Below, in pieces: positions 44,553 through 56,924 of a DNA stretch of 64,000 nucleotides. The stretch comes from Omphiscola glabra (Eukaryota > Mollusca > Gastropoda > Lymnaeidae): positions 16,328,312 to 16,392,311 of the forward strand of contig OZ024811.1 of the NCBI GenBank assembly GCA_964017045.1, in the 5' to 3' direction. The position numbers were made by a program, and so were the translations under genes. Every line of letters starts with the position of its first letter. Within the stretch, counting starts at the first letter, position 1. The notes below the pieces were generated by a model. It worked only from the letters and a program-made list of their open reading frames with translations. It was not told the DNA's origin and did not search any database.

Positions 44553-45906
44553 AGCCCTTTTTAAAAATCTATTGTTTCGAATCCTTGAGATAATATTCGT
44601 GTCCCTAGAAAACCACGTCACACATACATGACGCTATAGACTGCTGTGGTGTACTTGGATTTCGTCTGCTTTATTCATTTCATGTCTGGCGGAGGCCTGG
44701 GTGAGTTCTCTCTGAAGTTAAGGTTTTCAGGGAATCATGCTTGCGTTAAGGCTGGTCTCAGATCTACTGATGCTCTCCTTTCAGTTGGTCTGACACGTCA
44801 TGTCACATGAAACATAGTTACAGTTTGCACCCTTCAGATCTTACTATAATTATCGCTAAATGAATGGCATCACTGAGGAAGTTGAAAATACCACGAAAAA
44901 AACCCAAGTGCTCTTTGATGAAAAAAATAGTGTACTTAACCCTTGGAGCATAAATAAATAAGTGTCGTTCTGAGTGCAGCTTGTATACGTGTACTCTATC
45001 GCTTTTTGTAAAACAAGTCACACAGCTCTCTTCGTTTTATTTCGTTAAAGTATGAATTTAAAAAAAAAAAAAAAAAAAAGAAAAGTGAAATGCTTTCGGC
45101 ATCGATGGTTTGTACTAAATATTAAGGTAAATATAATTGTGACTTAAAATCAACCAGTGAAGCACATGGATAAAGGTAGTAAGATGTCATCTATGGTTGT
45201 GTACCAGTTATACCCCCCCCCCCCAAATTATTATTTCCAAAAGTGTTAAATTCTAATGTAGTGTCTTGTCAAGAGTCTCGTTCGATGCGCTGCAAATGTC
45301 ACGCGCGCCCCCCCCCCCCAACCAACCAAACTGCATTTTCTCTGTGATGTAGTGATTGTGACTATTGTCCAGATAGCTCAGTGATCCATTCTCTGTGCTA
45401 GACACCACAATAACCGCCCCCACCCACGTAGCAGACCACCTTACCCGTTTAGTAGGTCCTCCTCTGGTAGACCATCCCTTCTTCTAGTAGGCCCTCCCAG
45501 TGGACCACCCCCACCCACCTAGCAGGCCCTTCTCTGGTAGACCATCCCGCCCACCTTGTAGGCCCTCCCCTGGTAGAAAACTCCCCCGCCATCAAACAGT
45601 GGCTATGTTAACATTTGTACTTAACAAGTGGACGAAGGCAAACTGTGTGTGGTAGGCAAAGCTCCTTGTTTTATTCATGATGGCGACTGGATGGACTTGT
45701 TTCACTTCTGTGTGTCCTGTCTTTTGAAGAATACGTTTACATGCAACTTTATTACATATCCATGTTCCTAACTACTGCTTTGCTGTGAAATATGTGGTGT
45801 CGACCGTCCCCCACCGCTGGTCCAGTAAATTAGAAGGTAACTAATACAAGTGCATCATTTTGAAGAAGAGTACAAGTTGAAGCAGTGTTTAGAACATGTC
45901 TTACAG

Positions 45907-46094
45907 CAATGGTTCTCAACCTTCCTAATGCCGCGAATCTTTAATACAGTTCCTCATATTGTGGTGACCCCCAACCATTAAATTATAACTTCACACCTGT
46001 AGAATATATGTGTTTTCCGCTGGTCTTAGGCGACCCCTGTGAAAGGGTCGTTCAACCCCCATGGGGGTCGCGACCCACAGGTTGAGAACCCCTG
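45907..46094 (+). mobile_element. SPIN-like hAT MITE, copy 2
   Basis: 188 bp, from CAATGGTTCTCAACC to GGTTGAGAACCCCTG, with a perfect target duplication TCTTACAG. Same orientation as copy 1. Confidence 0.92.
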
Positions 46095-46292
46095 TCTTAC
46101 AGTGTATAAGAAATAAGAAATCTCAAGGGATAGATGTAATAAATACTTTTTTTTTTACTCTAAGGAACATTGATTTTAAGATTAAATACTAATATTTTTT
46201 GGAGTAAAATATCAAAAGAGCCCATATTTTAATTTTAAAAAAAAACGGAGATACTGGTTTGCTCAGGAGCCGACGACAGGTCGATCGGAAAA

Positions 46293-46322
46293 GTATATAT
46301 ATATATGTGTGTGTGTGTGTGT
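46293..46322. repeat. (TA)n(TG)n microsatellite
   Basis: Alternating TATATATATATGTGTGTGTG, a simple repeat. Confidence 0.9.
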
Positions 46323-47009
46323 TTTTCGAAACCACTCCGGGCGAGGGGGGGGGGGCATAAACCGGGTTGACGACTTTTTCCAGGAATTTCACGGTTTTCA
46401 TGCTTCTGATTTGTCATGGTCTGGTGTCGACACCGATGTCCTTTGACGGTTTCGGGGTGTCGCGCCCCCCCCCCCCCCCCAGTCTGGCTGGTACACTTGT
46501 CTTGCCATCAGTTGTCTGGGTACCAAATACAAGACCTATCAATTTAATATATTTCTTTATAGTAAGACTTTAGGTAAATATAGAACAAAAACATAGTTCA
46601 ATGCACCGTTGTGACCATTCATTAGAATCTATCTAATTTCCACAAGAGCTACCGGAAATGATATAATTCTCAAACATGCATGGGCGTATAAAAATAGTTT
46701 TATCAACCTGTGGTTGGCTTTGCTTGAACATTTTTTCAGTAAACCCCACACAACTCTACCACCCACCGAGTGTATGCGTGCGGGGCGTGGGGGAATATCC
46801 CTTCGGCTTCGGTGCACCGTTTGTTAATGAGTTAGGAAGAGTTGAAATGTTATCAGCGCCAAGTGCTCCGAGTTAATTATGGCGAATTGCGCGTTTTTTA
46901 AGTGCTGCTGGCCTTGTTGTGCATGGGAACACGTTGGCATGAGACAGAAATCACTCTAGGTATTCACTGCATCCGGTGCGGTTGGTGATTCACGGATAGC
47001 ATACTTGAT

Positions 47010-47215
47010 CTATTGACTGTTGTGAGTTTGTTTATGTACAGAAAGGACATACGTACGTATTGTGTGTTTATATATAGAAATGAAATACTTAGGTATTGTT
47101 TGTTTATATATAGAAAGGAAATACGTAGGTATTGTTTGTTTATATATAGGGAGGAAACACTCACGTATTGTTTGTTAATATATAGAAAGGAAATACGCAG
47201 TTAATCTTTGTTTAT
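47010..47215. repeat. about 36-38 bp minisatellite, 5 copies, interrupted by a LINE fragment
   Basis: Units contain TTGTTTATATATAGAAAGGA then AATACGTAGGTA. One further unit continues at 47457-47492 on the other side of the LINE piece at 47218-47452. Confidence 0.85.
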
Positions 47216-47217
47216 AT

Positions 47218-47452
47218 CATCCACCCCTATAGCGCTACAGCCCATGTAGGGCTTTGGCCTGCCTAACTACTTCCTTCCAATCAGACCTAACTAATGCTTT
47301 TCTTTTCCATGCTTGGATTCCCAGTTGTTGTAGATCTTTTTCCCACATCATCCATCCATCTAAGTCTAAGCCCAGGTCTGCCTTTGAGCCGTTTTCCTCT
47401 GGGGTATTGGTGATGCACCCTCTTCACTCCTCTGTCATTTGGGATTCTCTCT
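47218..47452 (-). pseudogene. LINE 3' fragment
   Basis: On the - strand it reads ERIPNDRGVKRVHHQYPRGK and GRPGLRLRWMDDV, the C-terminal end of an APE-type LINE ORF2, then KALVRSD-like sequence in a shifted frame. It differs from LINE copies A and B. It interrupts the minisatellite around it. Confidence 0.7.
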
Positions 47453-47969
47453 AAATTTGTTTGTATATAGAAACGAAATACCAAGGTATTGCTTGAACAA
47501 CTTTTATTTTCTGCAAGTGGTACTTTTGTATATAAGATAAATAAGTAATATGAATATTGAATTATTAGTCTAAATGGGTGACACAATTGTATTGTGTACT
47601 TTGCATTAAATTACGGAAGATAAAACATGTTCCGTAGAAAAACCCACACAAACCATTGAATAACATACATAAATAAAAACATCAGCACCGTTGTCCCGGA
47701 CTTGTTGTGGCCGGGGGCAGTCCGGATAATCGACGACACTAATGATAACCCCTTTTGATAGTGACCAGCGGTAATCCGGGTAATCGATGACAATAATTAA
47801 GAGGAGCAATCGGCAAATTACATAGATTCGTTCAAATAGAAGCTTTGGTCCAGGAAAAAATAAAATACTGGATACTTCGGTGCCTGTTTTTTTTTTTTTT
47901 TTGCGACGTGCCCGTCTTTGCTCTGACTGGAGAGTGCCGCTCTGATCATGCCGTCCTTACCCTGTAGGA

Positions 47970-48132
47970 CAGAGGTTCTCAACCTGTGGGTCACCTAAGA
48001 CCTTCGGAAAAAAAAATATATATACTCTACAGTTATGAAGTAGCAACGAAAATAGTTTTGTGGTTGGGGTGTCGCCACAAGATGAGGAACTGTATTAAAG
48101 GGTCGCGGCATTAGGGAGGTTGAGAACCACTG
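47970..48132 (-). mobile_element. SPIN-like hAT MITE, copy 3 (internal deletion)
   Basis: 163 bp, opposite orientation to copies 1 and 2. The flanks CTGTAGGA and CTGTAGGG match at seven of eight bases. It lacks about 30-40 bp of the GC-rich block after CAACCTGTGGGTC that other copies have. Confidence 0.9.
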
Positions 48133-48421
48133 CTGTAGGGCGTGCAGCGTACACTCTTCTCCTTCTGAGCCTGTACAACTCTCAGTGGAGCAGAAGCCAC
48201 TAACAAAATATTTCCGCGCCTTCCGATCTCTTGCAATTTTTCTCTGAACCTTTTCCAATGACATGTTTGTCTATTCCCTTCCTCTACACCAGAGTGTGTT
48301 TTGGTCTTCTCGTTCTCTTGACCGAGGGGGCAGAGTACATTGCTGGGTTTAAAATTACCAGTCCAGTTAAACGAAATTTTCGGACAGCACTTACTTATAG
48401 CACCTACTTTAGATTCTAACC

Positions 48422-48619
48422 CAGTGGTTCTCAACGTTCCTAATGCCGCGACCCTTTAATACAGATCCTCCTTTTGTGGCGACCCCCAACCACAAAATTA
48501 TGTTCGTTGCTACTTCATAACTGTAGAGTCCATGTGTTTTCCCGATGGTCTTTGGCGACCCCTGGGAAAGGGTCGTTCGACTCCCAAAGGGGTCTCGACC
48601 CACAGGTTGAGAACCGCTT
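48422..48619 (+). mobile_element. SPIN-like hAT MITE, copy 4
   Basis: 198 bp, starting CAGTGGTTCTCAACGTTCC and ending GAGAACCGCTT (last base changed), with a perfect target duplication TTCTAACC (48414-48421, 48620-48627). Confidence 0.92.
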
Positions 48620-49247
48620 TTCTAACCCAATACCACCGTGAAAGAGGAGTGCACTTTATACTTACACCTAAATATTTTCATTAAAATTTCATTAAAGCAG
48701 CAGTAAATTTAACCCCCCCCCCCCCCCGGTCACCCCAAAACCTCTACCGTGTTAAATCAACAATAAAAGCCTAATGAAAATAGGAACGCAATAATCATAA
48801 CGTTACAGTACAGGTGTAATTAACGTGGCAATGCACATACAGTCATACAGTACGCTGGCAATTACCGTGAAGCTAGCCTCGGGTAAGTGTTGGATGAATG
48901 GAAAAAAGTGTGGAGTTCTGTATCGTGTGGTAGAGTTCCTTTCGGTATCTGTATTGCGTGTATGTTTGTGTGTGTAGTATCCGATTTAGCATGTAGTGTG
49001 TAAATCATTTTGAGATGCGTACGTCCCTATCCATTTACTACGTGGAACTTAACACTGACACTTTCATGTGTGTAACCATAACATGGGGCAAATCGCGCGT
49101 GTGTATGAATGACGCTGTGTGTGTCGCCGAGGTGGGTGGGGCGTGATAATCTCCATGCGTTGCCTGGAACAAATGGCGAGTTGGTGCCGTTTGTCAAACG
49201 AGTATGTGACGTGCCATCATAACAATAACTGTGCCAACTCAACTTTA

Positions 49248-49690
49248 TCTATGACTGATGTAGGAAGTGCTTCATGATCAGTGTGTGGGAAGTGCTTCAT
49301 GATCAGCAGTGTGTAGGAAGTGCTTCATGATCAGCAGTGTTTAGGAAGTGCTTCATGATCAGTGTGTAAGTGTTATATGTCACCAAACCAGTGTGTAACT
49401 TGCTATCAGACCAGTGTGTAACTCGTTATTAGACCAGTGTGTAACGTGCCATCAGATGTGTGTAACTTGTCACCAGACCAGTGTGTAACGAGTCTTAAGA
49501 TGTGTGTGCCGTGCTATCAGACCAGTGTGTTACTTGTTATTAGACCAGTGTGTAACGTGCCATCAGATGTGTGTAACGTGTCACCAGACTAGTGTGTAAC
49601 GAGTCTTCAGATGTGTGTGCCATGCTATCAGACCAGTGTGTAACTTGCTATTAGACCCGTGTCTAACGTGTCATCAGACCGGTGTGTAAT
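49248..49690. repeat. compound minisatellite
   Basis: First about four units with GGAAGTGCTTCATGATCAG, then about 14 units of 22-23 bp with CAGTGTGTAACTTGCTATCA and variants. The two parts share AGTGTGTA. Confidence 0.85.
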
Positions 49691-50120
49691 GTCCTCGCAT
49701 AGACTCAGTCCCTAATGTAGGGCGCGTGATAGCCCGGATATGACGAGACGTGAGCAAACCTGACGTTGTGGCACGTTTGAAAGGTTTCCCGTCATCATTG
49801 GCCAGTTGGGCCCCTGTTTGACGAGCATTTACACCACAAAACCGGGCCAACAAGGACAACACCAGGAGACAGTGATGCTGTCCATTAGCACGTGAACTTA
49901 TAGAATCTCATCATGCTCTCACACGCTGGCTATGTACTTGCGCTCTCTGTTTGGTAGTCATCTCATGTAATTGTCTTTACAAGGCTGGGGTGTGTGTGTG
50001 TGTGTGCATATTGAAATTTTCGGCTTATTTTGAGATATGTGGTCCCTTTGCGTGTTTATTGGGAGTCACGGTACGGAGTCACTGCCCTTTGTTTATGTTT
50101 TGAGAATTGTGGTTCTCGAT

Positions 50121-51189
50121 GTCTTCTTCTTCCTTTGCCTTTTTACCCCGTCTGGGGCATAGGCCGTCCATAAGAATTTTCCACTCATCCCGGTCCTGTG
50201 CTTTCCTTTCCAATTGCTTCCAGTTGTATCCCATATTTTGCGTGTCTGTCTCTAGTTCACGTCTCCATGTATTCTTAGGTCTTCCTCTCTTTCTTTTTCC
50301 CTGTGGATTCCATGTTAGACATTGTCTGGTGGTGCTATCTGTGGGTTTTCTCAGAGTATGCCCAATCCACCTCCATCTTTTCTTTATGATGTCTTCATCA
50401 ACGGGCACCTGGTATGTCCTTTCTAATAGATCTTTGTTGGTGATGGTATTTGGCCATTTGATGTTAAGGATCTTTCTAAGGCATGTGTTTATGAATGTCT
50501 GCACTTTCTGTGTAATGCTCGCTGATGTTTTCCACGTTTCTGCTCCATAAAGTAGGACTGTTTTGACATTTGTATTAAAGATTCTGACTTTGGTTTGAAG
50601 TTTCAGCTGCTTCGACTCCCATATTTTCTTTAATAACACAAATGCTGATCTAGCTTTTCCAATTATAGACCTCACGTCTGCGTCGGATCCGCCGTTTGTG
50701 TCTATGGTGCTGCCTAAGTAATTGAAGGACTCCACTTCTTCCAGTGCCTTTCCTTCCAGACAGATATGCTCTTGGTTGGATGAGTTCACCTTCATGATTT
50801 TCGTCTTGCTTTTATTTATATTAAGTCCGAGCTGTGATGAAAAGGTGGCTACATCTTTTGTTTTTTCCTGCATTTGTTGCTGGTTGTGGGACAGAAGTGC
50901 AATGTCATCTGCAAAGTCTAGGTCATTCAGTTGTTCCCATGCAGAGTGTCCACTGTATCCCATTCCTTTTTTTGTCTGTGGATTTTTTCATTATCCAGTC
51001 AATGGCAAGGATGAATAGAAATGGGGACAAGAGGCATCCTTGTCTGACTCCTGTTTCGACTGTAAAGGCATCTGTGAGTCTACCTTCGTGGACCACCCTG
51101 CATGTCATTTCTTCATAAGAGCTCTGAATAATCCTGATTAATTTCCCTGGTTCTCCATAGTGCCGAAGAATTTTCCACAATGTTTGTCG
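50121..51189 (-). pseudogene. 5'-truncated LINE reverse transcriptase (copy B)
   Basis: Open pieces 50923-51180 and 50079-50963 (- strand) overlap around a frameshift near 50950. The RT active site FADD is intact (DLDFADDIALLSHN). RQGCLLSPFLFILAIDWIMK precedes it. The C-terminus has WIGHTLRKP, GKRKRGRPKNTWRRELE and GLCPRRGKKA. The left half of the RT and all of the endonuclease are missing. It is on the same strand as copy A and probably of the same family. Confidence 0.88.
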
Positions 51190-51464
51190 GATCTCGATGT
51201 AATGTTAGTTAAATTTGGGGTTCAGGTTAGGGTGAGGGATAGATTTAGGGTTCAGGTTAGGGTGAGGGATAGATCGGTAAGTAGTTGTCATGGGTCGTCT
51301 CAACCAAGATGGCGGCCATAGTAAAATTGCGAGGGACCATATCTCTACATTTACCAAATTTTCATTAATTTTCTCGTATTTCTGTCGGTGTCTCTAACAT
51401 GCGAGTTGTTTCTTAGACATACGTTTGTCATTAGGCACAGGCAATGTCATTCGTCGTACGGAAA

Positions 51465-51615
51465 TTTTGTCGAATCTTTTTTTCACTTCACGCGTTAAAA
51501 TTTTGCGTCAAATTTCTTTTTGAACGCATTATTTTGTTTTACTATATAGTATAGTGCGTTCAAAAAGAAAGTTGACGAACATTTTAACGTGTGAACTGAG
51601 AAAAAGATTCGACCA
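51465..51615. repeat. long imperfect palindrome (foldback)
   Basis: Arms of about 65 bp (51468-51535 and 51552-51613) share GTCGAATCTTTTT, ACGTTAAAAT-like and TTCTTTTTGAACGCA blocks in inverted order, around a centre ACTATATAGT. Flanking GAAATTTTGTCGA / TCGATCAAATTTCC extend the symmetry weakly. Confidence 0.8.
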
Positions 51616-51699
51616 AATCCGTTCGATCAAATTTCCGTCGATCAATTTTCCGTCGACGAAATTTCTTTCCAAAAAATTTCCGGTAACCGTCATTCGTTG

Positions 51700-52065
51700 T
51701 TGAATAAATACCTGCTATATATTATAGTTATTGTTAAGACATGCCATTATTGAACACATACCTGCTATGTATAATTAGCGTCAAGACATACCGCTATTGA
51801 ATACATACATGCTATTTATAGTTGGGCACAATAGACATGATTAGCGTTATTGAACACATGTAGTTGAACGCATACGTGCTATTTATAGTTGGACACACTA
51901 GACACACTAGACATGCCGTTATTGAACGCATACGTGCTATTTATAGTTGGACACACTAGACATGCCGCTATTGAACGCATACGTGCTATTTATAGTTGGA
52001 CACACTAGACATGCCGTTATTGAACGCATACGTGCTATTTATAGTTGAACACACTAGACATACGT
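51700..52065. repeat. about 48-bp minisatellite, 6-7 copies
   Basis: Units contain GACATGCCGTTATTGAACGC then ATACGTGCTATTTATAGTTG. Left copies are more diverged than right ones. Confidence 0.88.
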
Positions 52066-52309
52066 GTGCATTAAAGCGAAAACGTAATCGATTAAATCGT
52101 TTGCTAAAATCAAGCATACAATTATTTCTATTAAGATATTATCCCCCCACCCCCCCGGCCAACCTCCAACAAATAAAGGCAGGCTGTGAAATCGTTATCA
52201 CCCCCCCCCCCGGGTAAGCGCCACCCGGGACCGCCCCCTTCCTGAAGAAAAAAACTCAACAGGTGCTCGAAAATGCCGTCCCTCGGTATAAAAGAAAGAA
52301 TTGCTTCCC

Positions 52310-53178
52310 GTCACCTCCACACCCCCTTCCTATGCCTCGGCGCCCCCCTTCCTATGCCTCGGCGCCCCCCTTCCTATGCCACGGCGCCCCCTTCCTATGC
52401 CAGTGCGCCCCCCTTCCTATGCCACTGCGACCCCTTTCCTATGCCACTGCGCCCCCTTTCCTATGCCACTGCGCCCCTTCCTAAGCCAGTGCGCCCCCTT
52501 CCTATGCCACGGCGCCCCCTTTCCTCTGCCACTGCGCCTCTTCATAAGCGACTGCACCCCTTCCTATGCCACGGCGCCCCCTTTCCTATGCCACTGCGCC
52601 CCTTCATAAGCGACTGCGCCCCTTCCTATGCCACGGCGCCCCCCCTTCCTAAGCCACTGCGCCCCCCTTCCTATGCCACTGCGCCCCCTTCCTATGCCAC
52701 GGCGCCCCCCTTCCTATGCCACGGCGCCCCCTTTCCTATGCCACTGCGCCCCATTTCTATGTCACTGCGCCCCATTTCCTATGCCACGGCGCCCCCTTTC
52801 CTATGCCACTGCGCCCCGTCATAACCGACTGCGCCCCTTCATAAGCGACTGCGCCCCTTCCTATGCCACGGCGCCCCCTTTCCTATGCCACTGCGCCCCT
52901 TCATAAGCGACTGCGCCCCTTCCTATGCCACGGCGCCCCCCTTCCTAAGCCACTGCGCCCCCTTTCCTATGCCACTGCGCCCCATTTCTATGCCACTGCG
53001 CCCCATTTCCTATGCCACTGCGCCCCATTTCCTATGCCACGGCGCCCCCTTCCTATGCCCACTGCGCCCCCTCCCTTCCTATGCCACGGCGCCCCTTTCC
53101 TATGCCACTGCGCCCCAGTTCTATGCCACTGCGCCCCATTTCCTATGCCACTGCGCACCCCTTCCTATGCCACTGCGG
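52310..53178. repeat. 20-21 bp GC-rich minisatellite, about 42 copies
   Basis: Units alternate CGCCCCTTCCTATGCCACTG with GGCGCCCCC variants. Because the unit is close to 20-21 bp and lacks stops, three overlapping frames remain open and give Pro/Met/Leu-rich repeats. I treat these as artefacts of the array, not genes. It ends about 200 bp before the assembly gap. Confidence 0.93.
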
Positions 53179-53376
53179 GCGCCCCCCCCCCTTCTCAGTA
53201 TTTCCCCTCATTTCATCACAAATCATTACCCTGACTGGTCTAACAGTCCTAGTATTGGAAATCACGGTGCTTTCAGGGGAAAAACTTCACCTCGTCATCT
53301 GGGTTTTCTTCCAACGCTAATTCCAACGTTGAGTCTGTTGTTGAAGAGAGATTCGTTTTTAAAAAACACATATTTC

Positions 53377-53576
53377 NNNNNNNNNNNNNNNNNNNNNNNN
53401 NNNNNNNNNNNNNNNNNNNNNNNNNNNNNNNNNNNNNNNNNNNNNNNNNNNNNNNNNNNNNNNNNNNNNNNNNNNNNNNNNNNNNNNNNNNNNNNNNNNN
53501 NNNNNNNNNNNNNNNNNNNNNNNNNNNNNNNNNNNNNNNNNNNNNNNNNNNNNNNNNNNNNNNNNNNNNNNNNNNN
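53377..53576. other. assembly gap (200 N)
   Basis: Exactly 200 N, probably an arbitrary scaffold gap length. It follows a low-complexity array, a usual cause of breaks. The true gap size is unknown. Confidence 1.
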
Positions 53577-54217
53577 AAAACCTATTAAGTTTAAACTAAA
53601 ACGGACTTCACTATTATTTTTTTATATAAATAACTGTGACATCTTCTGTCAGAATGCATCCACCAAAACCGAAAGCTAAACATCACTGTCGATATCAGGT
53701 TTTATTTGAAAGTTTAAAAAACAAAAAATGTGTGACGTCACACAATATCTTTTACACTCTCCCCTTGCGTCACAAACTGTCACGCCTCCTGACGTACTTT
53801 ATGGACCGATCCCTTGATGGGTGTTTAGCAATAGGATCATTACTATACTATCCCCTCTCGTAGCCAGTTGAGTTGTAGGTTAGAGATTAAATAGATTACA
53901 TGCAGATTACACATAGATTACATAGGACGAACGTATGCGGATTAAATATATATAACATAGAGATTACGTAAACATTACGCAGGCTGCTTAGCGATTACCA
54001 GTAGAAAGATATTCCACGATGATGAAGATTACTACATAGTTCGTAAAGGTTACATAGATTACACACATATTCCTCGGAAAGCCCTTGCATTACATAGATT
54101 AAATACTGATTATATAACGTGTTCTGTCACATAAAAGGGGAAGTAAATTTCACGATCGGGGAGGCCACTGATCATGGCACCGTCGCGCATGACTGACGGC
54201 GGAGCACGTTTCGGGCT

Positions 54218-54243
54218 CAGAGAGAGAGAGAGAGAGGAGAGAG

Positions 54244-54275
<32 letters not shown>

Positions 54276-54429
54276 GGGAGAGAGAGGAGAGAGAGAGAGG
54301 GGAGAGAGAGGAGAGAGAGAGAGGAGAGAGAGAGGAGAGAGAGAGGAGAGAGAGAGAAGAGAGAGAAGAGAGAGGAGAGAGAGGAGAGAGAGAGAGAGGA
54401 GAGAGAGAGAGAGGAGAGAGAGAGAGAGG
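54218..54429. repeat. GA-rich microsatellite
   Basis: Purine-only (GA)n with GGAGAG interruptions over about 210 bp. The open frames of Arg/Glu on + and Ser/Leu on - are artefacts. Confidence 0.97.
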
Positions 54430-54732
54430 CACACCCACTTGTCCTTGGTCTCTTGTCTGGTCAATGAGCACTTCATGCAGTTCATTCCGATCATTCGTTG
54501 TCTCATCACTGCGGACAACTCTGCCACATACTTTTTTTCCAATTACCTCCCATTGTTCCGTAAATAGTTGGTGATGACAAAATGGCTCCTTTTTTGCTTC
54601 CCTCACTATATAACTGATAAGTGATCATGTTTGTCACATTTACAAAATAGAATGTGATAGTCTCGAGGTTTTAGATGGTAATCTTTGGTGTAGGATGGTA
54701 ATCTCTGTTGTTGAATGCTGTTTGACAGATAG

Positions 54733-55370
54733 GAGGGTATTCTCTGTTTTTGGATGGTATTCTCTGTTTTTGGATGGTATTCTCTGTTTTTGGATGGTAT
54801 TCTCTGTTTTTGGATGGTATTCTCTGTTTTTGGATTTTTGGATGGTATTCTCTGTTTTTGGATGGTATTCTCTGTTTTTGGATGGTAATCACTGGTCTTG
54901 GATGGCAATTTCTGGTCTTGGATGGGTATCTCTGTTCTTGGATGGTTATCTCTGGTCTTGGATGGTTATCTCTGTTCTTGGATGGTAACTGTTTATATGG
55001 ATGACAATCGTTGGTATGGATGGTAATCTCTGGTATTGGATGACAATCGCCGGTATGAATGGTAATCATTGGCGTGGCAGGTAATCTTTGGCCCTGGCGG
55101 TTAGTCTCTGGTCATGGAAGGTAATCTATGATCTTGGATGGTAGTCTCTGGTCATGGAAGGTAATCTATGATCTTGTATGTAGTCTCTGGTCATGGAAGG
55201 TAATCTATGATCTTGGATGGTAGTCTCTGGTCATGGAAGGTAATCTATGATCTTGGATGGTAGTCTCTGGTCATGGAAGGTAATCTATGATCTTGGATGG
55301 TAGTCTCTGGTCATGGAAGGTAATCTATGATCTTGGATGGTAGTCTCTAGTCATGGATAGTAATCGTTGC
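54733..55370. repeat. two adjoining minisatellites (about 22 bp and 40 bp)
   Basis: At 54733-54990, units of about 22 bp read TGGATGGTATTCTCTGTTTT then T, GGATGG. At about 55080-55345, six near-identical 40-bp units contain GGAAGGTAATCTATGATCTT then GGATGGTAGTCTCTGGTCAT. Both share GGATGGTA and so probably derive from one ancestor. Confidence 0.9.
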
Positions 55371-56920
55371 GTAAATTTAAAAAAAACACACACACAATAA
55401 AGAGCATAAAGACCACCACAATTTCTGCTAAAATGCATTCTTAGAAGAACTGGGGGGGGGGGGGGGCATAACCATCTCAGCACTGGTTTGCTCCCAATGC
55501 TGTTTGCTTGTTGATTTCAAATAGACATCTCAATAAAATGAGATTTAATCACAGATGAAGAACACACTTCTTAACAACACATTTTCATTAAAAAAATATA
55601 TAATTAATAAATAAACACCTTTCAAATGTGGCATGCTACCGCGATGTAAGCGTGGTTAGTGGCAGATACAAAAAAAGAAGAAGGAAAAATATAATGGGGG
55701 GATTGGTCAAAGCTATTCAAATAAATATCGCTATAGTTTGCCATTCAAAAAGTTGGAAAAAAACCCATTAAATTGTTTGTACTATGGTGTATTTTATACT
55801 CAAACCACACCAGAGTCTCAACACTTTGATTTCACACTTGCCGCTGTCGTGAGCAAACCGATCATGCGTGTTGTGCGTGTGTCTCAGGAGATAAATAATA
55901 TAGCTGAGCAGGGTGGAGAGGGCAAGTCGTCCTGTTCATTTTGACGAGAAAATTAAATTGAAAGGCAAAGATAACGGTGGCCGTACAATGGGCGGGACTG
56001 TGCCCTCGCGGGGCACGGAGAGATCGTGATGGTATCGACTGGACAACGCATTCTTTTGTCCTGGTCCGCCTAACTCGTTGTTCCGCTACACGAGCTGATG
56101 TTGTTGGGGAGAGCCTGTTGGCTCTGGTGATGTCTGGTCATGTATTATTCAAGTCAACAAGCTGCGCCTGGTATTAGTCCAGAATTACAGACGGCTGTAT
56201 ACACAAAGAGGGTACGTTTGGGGGGGGGGGGGGGTTAGTTGCTACATAAACATTTGGAGACTGGGGACGAGTGGCTCCTAAATGAATTGTATTTTACCAG
56301 ATTTATTTTCTCTGTAATTTTGCCCCTCCCCCCAAATAAAGCACGGGAAAGAACCACTTTCACCGTTTTACCTCTTCCTGGAGCACAGAGAAGGGGGGAC
56401 ATTTTCCCTTGTTTACACTTCCCAGACTTTCCCTCTAGTGGAAGGTTAGAATCTAGCGATTTCACAAGCCCATGTTTTACCCCTTAAGAGATTTATCGTC
56501 ACCGCCAGATCTATGGACACCGTCAGATTTATGGTGAAATTTAAATTATGCCATCAAAACTTCTTCTATGTGAAAATTTCGGGACCGTTGTGTTTCTAAT
56601 ACTTTTCACCCGGAACAATACTCATATTTTTTTTTTAAATGCCGAACATTACTACTAATTTTTTATCCAGATCAAAACTAAAACGTTTTATCCGGAACAA
56701 AAGTAAATATATATATATAGTACTATTGTTCCTTTCCGACCCCTTAATTCATGTTTTTCCCGGCGTAAGGAACACGCACCGCGGTAAGCGCTTGGGAGAT
56801 TTTGTGGCAAAAAAAAAGAGGGGAAGGTATATTTAGTCTTAGACATGCGTTGTATTTACTTTGTTGGGATATTTAGTTTATTATACAAGCACTCAAGAGA
56901 TAAAATATAGAGGTAGTACG
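55371..56920. other. no recognisable gene
   Basis: Open frames at 55738-55944 and 55977-56177 have no motif that I recognise. There are poly-G runs near 55452 and 56221. Confidence 0.4.
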
Positions 56921-56924
56921 TAAC

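Noticed and set aside
51205..51275. Telomere-like TTAGGG words
   Set aside because: TTAGGG occurs only a few times within two longer units containing GGTTCAGGTTAGGGTGAGGG; no pure hexamer run exists.
52263..53679. Several overlapping Pro-rich open frames, one running through the N gap
   Set aside because: They are produced by the stop-free 20-bp array; one even translates N.
54150..54606. Open frames of 97-130 codons over the GA repeat
   Set aside because: They consist only of Arg/Glu or Ser/Leu repeats forced by the microsatellite.
54606..55069. Open frames of 97-132 codons over the GGATGGTA arrays
   Set aside because: They appear on both strands and in several frames, and consist only of repeat translations.
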